From NCBI GenBank assembly GCA_030248215.1, contig JASANG010000135.1:225862-289861 (forward strand): a stretch of 64,000 bases of DNA, given 5' to 3'. The notes under the pieces were generated by a model. The model saw only the letters and a program-made list of their open reading frames with translations. It searched no databases and was not told where the DNA came from. The position numbers and the translations under genes were made by a program. The DNA is from Enoplolaimus lenunculus. Its lineage: Eukaryota; Nematoda; Enoplea; Enoplida; Thoracostomopsidae. Positions 1 to 8,329 of the stretch are shown piece by piece (positions within the stretch are counted from its first letter, which is position 1; each line of letters opens with the position of its first letter).

Positions 1-24
1 ACGCCTCTTAAAGTAACATAGACT
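1..24. mobile_element. Right end of a TTAGGC-carrying MITE, subfamily B
   Basis: The window opens inside an element whose end matches the right terminal repeat of subfamily B (CTTAAAGTAACATRGNC). The rest lies before base 1. Confidence 0.6.
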
Positions 25-628
25 TTTCTAATAAATAATAAAACTCTGTTCTAAAAAGCTTATTACTTTAACACGAGTAAAGGAAATGTGCCCCTTTTAA
101 TTATTTCAGGTCACAAACTTCAAGTTGAATTCGACAAATCAGGTCGTCATCTTGGGTAAAACGTTAAGGCTCAATGAAAATTTAAAATGGTTCAACGACT
201 ATACGAGCTATGGTGTAGGGTCAACCGCAACCATCAGTCTGCATTATTGAACCTTAAAAGCACCGCGGATTCGATCCCGGAGTTGCGTAGACCGAAAATA
301 TGCCATTGCGCCACGCAGTACACATCGTCAACTGCAATTTCAAGCATCGACTGTGTGAACATATTTTCTTCCTGTATGCCGCATGCACGCAAGATGTAAC
401 ATATTGTAAATTGCATTGTGTTTTCACATGGACAAGAGCATGGCATAGGGTCAACCTGAGGTCCATTGGTGATCGGTAAAGATAGAGTTTTTGAGAAATC
501 GCCTAGAAATCCGAAATAAATTTTATATTTGAAAAGTTTAAAATTTAAAATTGGTCAGAATAGTGAGCAAATTTGACAAGGTAATAGGGTTTAATTTTGA
601 AACTAATCTATCTATATTACTGCTAGAA
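25..628. other. No gene seen
   Basis: Unassigned AT-rich sequence. Three short open frames of about 70 codons overlap here on both strands, with no recognisable domain. Confidence 0.5.
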
Positions 629-629
629 A

Positions 630-997
630 ACAGGGTGCAGCCTGAGGTGAAAAATACCTGAGTTGGAGGTCAACGAAACTTGCCGTAGCCGGCTGAGCCG
701 GAGGTGATACGAAATTAGGTAGTAAAAACGATGGTCATTTAGTTAATTTTAGACAATATCTGCAATATGTTGTTAAGTTGTTAAGATTTTACGCTATTTT
801 CTCTGAAATTTCGGAAATTCTTTGCTGACAATTGTGACAGAAGTAAAACGAAACGCGCTAAACACATAAATTTTGCAAAATTTCGCCAAATTATACTATC
901 TAAATGGCCGGAACCTCTGGCAAAAATTCTACCGCAGCCGAAGCCGGAGGCCGATTTTCTGCCGGAGTCGGAGGCAGACTTCCGGTTGTACCCTGCT
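630..997. mobile_element. MITE with CAGGGTRCA ends and GGAG-rich interior
   Basis: The left end reads CAGGGTGCAGCC and the right end is the complement of GCAGGGTACAACC, so the ends are imperfect inverted repeats. The interior carries repeated GCCGGAG / GTCGGAGGC words. A related copy starts near 28531. CAG-starting ends suggest a hAT-type element, which I infer rather than see. Confidence 0.45.
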
Positions 998-1481
998 AAT
1001 TAGTGATAGGTTTTGTAAGGTTTTTAGAATTGCGAGCATAACTTTTCATATGTTTTTATAATTTTTAAAATGATATTATTTTCTTTATAAAGTACATTTT
1101 ATCTCATTTTAAGGTACCATTGATTGGTTACCATCAAAATTTGTCTAGAAATTTTGAAATTTGCCAAACGTCATAGAAATACTTTCTGTACGATCTATAA
1201 GGTTAGGCTTAAATTTAGGCTAGCCATGAATTTACAGGCATGTTTTGTTTAATATTAGATACGACCTTCATTATTTAGCATTAGATTTGCCAGAATATTC
1301 GCAACCAATCGGCTGTATTCTCAAATGTGTATAGGACCTATTAGGTTTGTTTGCAGTGCCTTTTAATAAGTTATATCTTGATTATTTGTTGCCTTGTTTT
1401 TCTATGCTTCATTTTGTAAATTAATTGTGAATTCACACGTGCCATAGAGTAATATATACGTTTTTTATTTATTATTGCTAC

Positions 1482-1515
<34 letters not shown>

Positions 1516-1766
1516 GTTGTTGTTGTTGTTATAGTTATATGCTCTTCATTGGACAGTAATTTAAATTGAAAAATATGGCTGATTACAGCGGTGAAGTTGA
1601 ATAGTCGTTTAAAGCGGAGGTAGCAAATATATTAAGCAAAAATACATTTACGAATTTATGGTGTCCCAGCCAGAGTCGTACAGCCGGCTGAACAACGTTC
1701 AAAGCTAAAATTTCGTATTAAGATTTTAGTATAAAAATTGCGTTTAAACTCATGGTCACGTTCCGC
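998..1766. other. Intergenic, with ATT/GTT microsatellite
   Basis: No gene seen. An (ATT)n tract passing into (GTT)n lies at about 1478-1530. Confidence 0.6.
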
Positions 1767-1916
1767 CGGGCCCGTAGCCAAAGGGGGCAGCCCTGGAAAA
1801 AATTTTGCCCCTCCTAGAGAATTTTCAACCTTGCTTGTAACTCATTGAAAACCTTTGAATTCCCTTCCTGAACACTTTTTAGCCCCCCCTAGCAAGGTGA
1901 GCTGGCTACGAGCATG
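1767..1916. mobile_element. MITE, 'CCCGTAGCC' family (copy 1)
   Basis: Ends CGGGCCCGTAGCC and GGCTACGAGCATG form an inverted repeat. Flanks are CGTTCCGC (1759-1766) and CGTTCCAC (1917-1924), a 7/8 match that fits an 8-bp target duplication. The interior is C-rich and shared with copies near 10955, 15971 and 58509. Confidence 0.7.
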
Positions 1917-2127
1917 CGTTCCACTCGAGCTTATCTCACATATGCCATGTAGTCCCCGTCAGAAATTTCTTGATCCATCGCGGCATTTGACATAGTCTAT
2001 GACTGCGATTACCTCTGCACAGTTGATCTAATGGAATCCACGTCCGCGCTGCGAGCGTTAGAACTTGGATTATGCATAAATTTGCGTTCAGGTGCAACGA
2101 ATTAAAGTATATATCTTTTGAAAGTCC

Positions 2128-2311
2128 GGCCCATGCAAAGATCAGGGGCGGAACGTTTTTATGCGGTACTGCAATAGTGTAAGCTTACACTTTAGACTAA
2201 TTTTTTTGCTTGGTTTAGGTTTGGGCTTAGGAATATGCTCATTCTTACGCTCAGGCTTAGGCTTAGGAATATGCTTATAATACTGGTCCACCTTTGTTCT
2301 TTACATTGGCC
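2128..2311 (+). mobile_element. TTAGGC-carrying MITE, subfamily A (copy A1)
   Basis: Left end GGCCCATGCAAAGATCAGG, right end TTCTTTACATTGGCC, inverted repeats of each other. A perfect 8-bp duplication GAAAGTCC lies at 2120-2127 and 2312-2319. The interior holds GCTTAGGCTTAGG arrays around the spacer GGAATATGCTCATTCTTACGC-like text. Confidence 0.85.
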
Positions 2312-2740
2312 GAAAGTCCAAAGGATTTGTCGTGAACAAAAACGTTCACATCAGGTGATCCCAGTGGTGGATTCAGAAATTTCTGACACAGAATGCAAAA
2401 CATATATTGTGAAATGACCTCTAGAAATACATCTTCGCGAGCGAAACGCCGCTTTTGCTATCACTAATCAAAAATTTGTATGGTAGGAACCTTATCATTT
2501 TATCAAATGATTTTTTGATGTTGTAACTACCGTAGACCTTTTGTGGAACCGTCATTTCTATGGAATCGCCCCCTGTGTATTATTGCATCCGAAAAATATA
2601 TAATGGCTAAAGATCCTAAGTTTGTTTGATGTATTTGTATTTATTTATTAGTATCAATTGCTCCCAATTCACATGGTGCCTTAGTGGTGTACATATGTTT
2701 TTATGCCTTATATTGTCTTTTGATTAGACCTTTGGTATCA
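2312..2740. other. Intergenic, no gene seen
   Basis: Contains wording shared with other repeats in the window (for example the 'accttatcattttatca' motif also seen near 21.85 and 26.75 kb). Confidence 0.4.
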
Positions 2741-2911
2741 CGACAATTCGTCGCCGGACAACTTATTTTCTCAAATTTTAACGACTCGGCAATTCATCAT
2801 TCATCATTATGCTTAGGCTTAGAATAAGGATTACATTCAGGATTATGCTTGGATTTATTCATAGGTTTTAGGATACTGTTGGCCGGCAAGTTGTCCGGTG
2901 ACGAATTGTCG
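2741..2911. mobile_element. MITE, 'CGACAATTCGTC' family (copy C1)
   Basis: Starts CGACAATTCGTCGCCGGACA and ends with TGTCCGGTGACGAATTGTCG, a near-perfect inverted repeat. The interior contains GCTTAGGCTTAG and GGATTA words. Other copies lie near 5549, 6188, 7966, 38180 and 40802. Confidence 0.75.
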
Positions 2912-3080
2912 TACATTATTTATACGTTTATATTCGTAATTAATGTTCACTATACAATTTTAAAATATGGTTATACTTTCCAGATCTGAAATGCAAAACA
3001 AGCTTTTGTTTCCGGAATACATAATTTCAGTCTGTTTCCGCATCCAATTTCATATATGATGCACTGTGTCAAATTTATAT

Positions 3081-3292
3081 GTCGTAGGCCAATCTGCTAA
3101 TCAAGGCCAATTACTCATCGGTCTAGATCAGTCTGCTATTTTGCGTAATAACAGCTTTGCCTAGATTAAACTGCTATTAAACTTATAGACCAATCAGATT
3201 TGATTATTTGGACAAACACAATACTGTTACCCTATCAGCGTTGGTGTTACATCACAGTGTTGTTTTGCTACATCTTACAATCGCTAATTGGC
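3081..3292. mobile_element. MITE, 'CGTAGGCCAATCTGC' family (copy E1, partial)
   Basis: The left end matches the family consensus (GTCGTAGGCCAATCTGCTA), and the interior matches the CCAATCAG-rich core shared with 12361, 14175 and 32709. The right terminal repeat is cut short. Confidence 0.7.
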
Positions 3293-3620
3293 CTCGACAA
3301 AATGATTAATTCGTAGCGCAGCGCAAATTGTAAGTTTTTGAACATCGAAAATTTTGCTAAAAAACTCTTTAAAACTACAAAATTTCATATGAAAAAAACA
3401 TACTTCATGCGAAAATCCTGTATTCGATGCAGGATCTATGCGATTGAATGAACCTGTTACCTGTTGAGATTGAGAAATTAATTTCATTCGCTACTCTTTC
3501 TATCAAAATTCGTTCTTTCACACCATCCTAAACCAGAATTTGGATTACGGTTTCGTTGACGTCCAATAGCGATGTTCCGGCTTCGATTGTTATATCTTCA
3601 TAGTTTTTGTTAATTTATTC

Positions 3621-3790
3621 GGCCAATGTTACTATTAGGGACGTAACAGTAGGTTAAGCGTATTTCTAAGCGTAAGCCTAGAGTTTCTAAGCCTAAGCCT
3701 AAGCCTAAGCAAAAAATGTAATCTAGAATCTAAACCTACTTATTTATAGACCCACCAGAAACCTGGACTTCCCTTAAAGTAACATGCGTC
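3621..3790 (-). mobile_element. TTAGGC-carrying MITE, subfamily B (copy B1)
   Basis: Left end GGCCAATGTTACTATTAGGG and right end CTTAAAGTAACATGCGTC. A perfect 8-bp duplication ATTTATTC lies at 3613-3620 and 3791-3798. The internal hexamers read CTAAGC, so the array is on the minus strand. Confidence 0.85.
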
Positions 3791-3954
3791 ATTTATTCAA
3801 TGGTGACTATTATACCTGCGCAATTCGAGCTACTTACAATCAAAATTGTACATAATTCAATATCATATTTGGTGTTTTGTTTCAATTCTGGTTTGCGTCG
3901 ACAGGTGTCTAAACATTTATCAGGAGTGACATGCATGTGTTTTCGATGGCTTAG

Positions 3955-4177
3955 TCACATAGCGACTCTGAAGTTCTTGCAGCTGCAAATTATTCACTGG
4001 AATTCTTGTGTTTTAATTTAATTTGCACATGTGAACGCAGAAGTAAGTCGCTTCAATTTTTCGCATCTGCAGTTTGATTGGCTAATCGACATGTTCCTTT
4101 TGAAAATGATTGCAGCTGCTAGTATTTCGCACAAGCTACAGCTGCGAGTTCTCGCTGCAAAAACTTGCACGTGTAAA
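3955..4177. mobile_element. MITE, 'CACGTGCAAG' family (copy G1, partial)
   Basis: Shares the CTTGCAGCTGCAA words and the CTGCAAAAACTTGCACGTG end with copies at 29712, 33399 and 36787. The left end is degraded. Confidence 0.6.
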
Positions 4178-4566
4178 TGGTGTTGTAGCTTATTTCTGAA
4201 AATATTTCTTTTTATGCTTTTTTAGGCTGCTTCCACGTTCAACCCGTCGTTTTGTTATCTGCGTTTTACGCAAATATGCACTTCAAAGTCTATGCAATGT
4301 GTACATAGTTTTTCGTTTATATATATTTTGTTTATTTAAATTATTATTTATTTTATATATTGTATCTATATTTAACTCATTTTGCGAGAATCCAAACACA
4401 TCAAAGGTCGGGTATTCGGGTCATGAAGAGTCGTTATGGGTAAATATATTCCTTTCCATCGCCAATTGTTCTCACGGTCTATTTTGGATAGGTGATCTTT
4501 AATTGGAATCACTTTGGTTATTTTAAGCTAAAATACGTTAATATAGTTTACGTTCAAAAATGTTGC

Positions 4567-4832
4567 TGCCCACGTTAAGGTCATGAGCGGAACGTTTCTC
4601 TGCAGGACTGCAATAGAGTAAGCTTAAAAACTCTAAACTAAGTTTTTGCTTAGGCTTACGTGTTAGCTCATTCTGACTCCTATTTCGGCTTTGGCTTTAG
4701 GTTTTGGCTTAGGTACTGTTACGACCACGCTTAGGTGTTAGCTCATTGTTACACGTACTTAAGTTTTTGGCTTTAGACTTTTGCTTAGGAATATGCTTAT
4801 ACTACTGTTACGACCCTGTTCTGTACGTTAGC
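4567..4832 (+). mobile_element. TTAGGC-carrying MITE, subfamily A, degraded (A2)
   Basis: The terminal repeats are recognisable but diverged (AAGGTCATGAGCGGAACG at the left, CTGTTCTGTACGTTAGC at the right). The interior holds scattered GCTTAGG words. Confidence 0.6.
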
Positions 4833-5548
4833 TACTGTTACTACACATGGCATATCGTTGTAATCGACTGAGTTTGTAAGTTCAAATCAAAACACAGATT
4901 GCATGAAAGCTGATTTCAGAACGGTTTCAGCTTACATTCAGCTTACAAAAATGGCATTTCGAGAAATACGGCCCATATAAATTATAATTACTTGACCACT
5001 GGGACACAGGAACACCACAGCGACTGAAAGGCGTAAGGTTTCAAACCTGGATTAACTCTTAAGTTTTCCGCCTCCACGTAGGCTTTAGGTTTACGCTCAG
5101 GATTACGCATAGGCTGAGTGGACATACGCTTATAGAGTTCACATGATCGAGCAATGCGTTCCAGCAGTGCTAATGCCTATGGCTTATGTGTGAATTTCGT
5201 AATTATTTCAGTTATATCTAATAAATTAATTGTAATAAATAGTATTTTTAAGGTCAACACTTTAGAAACGGGCTCGTTCTAGAAAATTTTTCAAAGTTGA
5301 TTACTATACTAACTGAAACATGACTAAATATCCCTGAGCAATAATCCAAAATACTACAGTTTGATCCGATAAATTTATTTTGCTATAGCCTATAACGTTA
5401 ACTGAACGCTAATTGCTGAAATATTTTAATTTTATGTTGGCTTGTGGTTTATACTGTAAATGTATGTGAATTCTATTTGTGCCATACTTGAAACTAATAT
5501 ATTTAGTTTGCTGTTTCTGCGTTGTTCTATTTTAGAATCTATGATAAT
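4833..5548. other. Intergenic, no gene seen
   Basis: AT-rich sequence without a recognisable gene or complete repeat. A few isolated TTAGG/CAGGATTACGC words at about 5080-5125 may be repeat remnants. Confidence 0.4.
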
Positions 5549-5800
5549 TCGTCGACTGACAATTTGTCATCCAACGGTGTCCTAATTTATATGAATAAAT
5601 CTAAGCATAATCCTAAAGTGTAATCTTTATCATAATGGCCAATGTAAAGAACACGGGCGGAATAGTATTATAAGCATATTCCTAAGCCTAAGCCTAAACG
5701 CAAACCTAAGCGTAAGAATGAGCATATTCCTCAGCATAAGCCTAAAGCCTAAGCCAAGCAAAAAAATTAGTCTAACGCTTACTTGACGGGCGATGAATTG
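5549..5800. mobile_element. MITE C2 with a subfamily-A MITE inserted
   Basis: Outer ends ATAATTCGTCGACTGACAA and GACGGGCGATGAATTGTC belong to the CGACAATTCGTC family. From 5637 an inverted subfamily-A element (GGCCAATGTAAAGAACACGG, then CTAAGC arrays) interrupts it and stops near 5790 without its right end. Confidence 0.65.
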
Positions 5801-5915
5801 TCCCTAACCGTAATTTTATGCTAAAATAAGAGAATTTTGTAGATTTCTCTGCAGGATTTTTTCTAAATATGTTAATAGTGTTTTTGATTACCGGAAATAG
5901 AATCCATCACGCTAA

Positions 5916-6075
5916 CTGTGTGAGTCAAATTGACTCTCCGAAATACGCTTTTCGGGACTACACAAATTGAGTGAAAATTCCACACGTTTGACTCTGGCAG
6001 AGTCGAGTTTGACTGAGTTTGTGTAGTCCCGGAAAGTTTATTTCGGAGAAAGTAAATTTGACTCACCATTGAAAC
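5916..6075. mobile_element. MITE, 'GAGTCAAATTGACT' palindromic family (D1)
   Basis: Near-palindrome built from GAGTCAAATTGACTCTCCGAA and its complement, with CAGAGTCGAGTTTGACT words in the centre. Other copies lie at 31953, 38228, 40396 and 58183. Confidence 0.7.
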
Positions 6076-6187
6076 TTCTGCCGTTTGAGGCCGCGCGATA
6101 TTTATTAGTGAAACTTCGCTAGGCAAGCGGTCGAAAAGCCAAACGCAATTTTAGTACTAAATATTAACACACAATACCTAGAATCTA

Positions 6188-6499
6188 TGATAATTCGTCG
6201 CCAGACAACTTGTTGCCCAACAGTGTCCTAAAGCCTACGATTAAATTTAACCCAAAGTATAAGCAAAAGGGCCAATGTAAAGAATAGGGGCGGAATAGTA
6301 TTATAAACATATTCCTAAGCCTAAGCCTAAGCCTAAGCCAAGCAAAAAAATTTGTCTAAAGCTTATGCTTACTCTATTGCAGTCCCACAGAAAAACGGGT
6401 CCACCCCTGACTTTTACATGAGCCAGCAAAAGGGTGACAAAGCATTTGTCGATCGATAATATTTTGAATTACAAGTTGTCGGGCGACAAATTGTCGTGA
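6188..6499. mobile_element. MITE C3 carrying a nested subfamily-A MITE
   Basis: The outer element has ends ATAATTCGTCGCCAGACAAC and GTTGTCGGGCGACAAATTGTC. Confidence 0.75.
6270..6424 (-). mobile_element. TTAGGC-carrying MITE, subfamily A (A4), nested in C3
   Basis: Starts GGCCAATGTAAAGAATAGG and ends CTTTTACATGAGCC. A perfect 8-bp duplication AGCAAAAG lies at 6262-6269 and 6425-6432, so the insertion into the older C3 copy is dated by its own footprint. Confidence 0.85.
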
Positions 6500-6513
6500 C
6501 TTCATACCATTTT

Positions 6514-7103
6514 CGTCCTAACCACTGAGGTGAGTGGACACGACTGTCCTTGACTTTACCGGCGTGTTTGGTTTATTATTGTTTGTTCTTAAAAATATAA
6601 CATTTTGTTCGAATATTGCTCGTAAATCGCTCTATTTTGTGGTTTCTGTTACACAACGAAATGTTATTTAATCACGAAAAATACTGTATATTTATTTAAT
6701 AAAAACACAATTTATTTTGTAAAAAATACATTAATATTCAAAGTATTCTCTAATGTGTATAGCACCTATCATCAGTTAGTGAAAGTTTTTCAAACTCACA
6801 CACACTCTTGGATATCCGGGTGTGGTATTAATTTACACGGAATTGAGTCGGGCAGGCCAAAAATGCAACGCATATGGGATGCGCTCTTTTGCACACAGAA
6901 TGTACCCAGTTGCATACTCTTGTTTATTGTGAATCGTACACTCTTGCGTAATATTAAGTACCTTTTTTACCGACGACTTGTTTGTTTAGTAATTGCTTAT
7001 TGCTTAGCACATACTTAAACTATACAGTCGTACATAAGTAGGGTTTTATAAACCCAGCCATTGTGCGTATGCGCACTACCATTTATCCTCAAAACGAGAG
7101 TTC
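6514..7103. other. Intergenic, no gene seen
   Basis: Contains fragments of two other dispersed repeats: TGTGTATAGCACCTATCATCAG (about 6752-6775) and a stretch around 6860-6925 related to the inverted-repeat element at 22884-23200. Confidence 0.4.
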
Positions 7104-7296
7104 GGCCCATGTAAAGATTAGGGACAGAACGTTTTTCTGTGGGACTAGAATAGGATAAGCTTAACCTTTAGACTATTTGTTGCTTGGCTTAGGCTTAGGC
7201 TTAGGAATATGCTCATTCTTACGATTAGGTTTACGCTTAGGCTTAGGCTCGGAATATGCTTATAATACTGTTCCGCCGCTGTTTTTTATATTGTCC
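7104..7296 (+). mobile_element. TTAGGC-carrying MITE, subfamily A (A5)
   Basis: GGCCCATGTAAAGATTAGGG left end and complementary right end. A perfect 8-bp duplication GAGAGTTC lies at 7096-7103 and 7297-7304. Two internal hexamer arrays. Confidence 0.85.
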
Positions 7297-7606
7297 GAGA
7301 GTTCTACCTCGTGTTGAACGTCAAACTTTTATCGTTCCGCTAGCATGGTAAACACCTCCAATCTGAGAGTGTCGGTATCAACTTAAAGTATCTATAATTT
7401 AGTGTGTAAGTCAGTATATATATTTTTGACTTTACCATTTCCTTTTAAATTAAAATCAAATTTTCAAAGTCTCAAAAAGAAGGTTGCATAAATTTTTAAT
7501 TAAAAATTGCCAATTATATTTAAAATTATCAAATTAAACGTTATTTAATTCACTTAATTTTGCTTCGTTTCCGGGTCCGGTTTTCGCAAAATTTGTCGAC
7601 CTGTTG

Positions 7607-7928
7607 CTCCGGTTGTTTTAACTCCTGTATGCGGCCATCGTGTTACCTGTGGCTCCGGTTGTTTTAACTCCTGTATGCGGCCATCGTGTTACCTGTGGCT
7701 CCGGTTGTTTTAACTCCTGTATGCGGCCATCGTGTTACCTGTGGCTCCGGTTGTTTTAACTCCTGTATGCGGCCATCGTGTTACCTGTGGCTCCGGTTGT
7801 TTTAACTCCTGTATGCGGCCATCGTGTTACCTGTGGCTCCGGTTGTTTTAACTCCTGTATGCGGCCATCGTGTTACCTGTGGCTCCGGTTGTTTTAACTC
7901 CTGTATGCGGCCATCGTGTTTCCTCTAT
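7607..7928. repeat. 46-bp minisatellite, seven copies
   Basis: The unit begins CTCCGGTTGTTTTAACTCCT and is 46 bp long. Starts fall at 7607, 7653, 7699, 7745, 7791, 7837 and 7883. The copies look identical by eye, with only the last diverging at its end, so the array is young or homogenised. A similar word, ATTTGTCGAC / TTTTGTCGAC, flanks both sides. Open frames over it are artefacts of the periodicity. Confidence 0.95.
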
Positions 7929-7965
7929 TTTGTCGACACCAGTCAGTATTCGAATCCTAATCCTA

Positions 7966-8325
7966 ATCATAAATTTGAACTGAATAATAATGATGAGCGA
8001 CCAATTATCGCGTCGACGAGATTTCGAATTACAAATTGTCGGTCGATGAGTTGTCAGGCCAATGTTACTGTAAACGGCGTAACAGTAGATGAAGCGTATT
8101 CTTAAGCTTAAGCCTAAGCGTAGCAAAAATGAGTTCCTAAGCCTAAAACTAAGCAAAAAATGTAATCTAGAATGTAAACCTACACTTTTATAGACCCACT
8201 AGAACCCTGGACACCCCGTAAAGTAACATGGGCCAACACATAATGACGAGCGATAAATTATTGCGTCGACGAGATTTCGGATTACAAATTGTCGGTCGAC
8301 GAGTTGTCGGGTGACGAATTGTGGC
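7966..8325. mobile_element. Rearranged MITE C4, internally duplicated around a subfamily-B MITE
   Basis: A segment of about 75 bp from the right half of the CGACAATTCGTC family (ATAATGATGAGCGACC ... GGTCGATGAGTTGTC) occurs at about 7988-8055 and again at 8238-8310. Element B2 lies between them. The C-family end GGGTGACGAATTGTGGCGG sits at 8309-8327. Confidence 0.6.
8057..8234 (-). mobile_element. TTAGGC-carrying MITE, subfamily B (B2)
   Basis: GGCCAATGTTACTGTAAACG at the left and GTAAAGTAACATGGGCC at the right, with CTAAGC arrays. No target duplication is visible, consistent with rearrangement of the flanking C element. Confidence 0.75.
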
Positions 8326-8329
8326 GGTA

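Noticed and set aside
7824-8156. 93-102 codon open frames on both strands
   Set aside because: They run through the 46-bp minisatellite and a rearranged MITE and owe their length to the repeat period.
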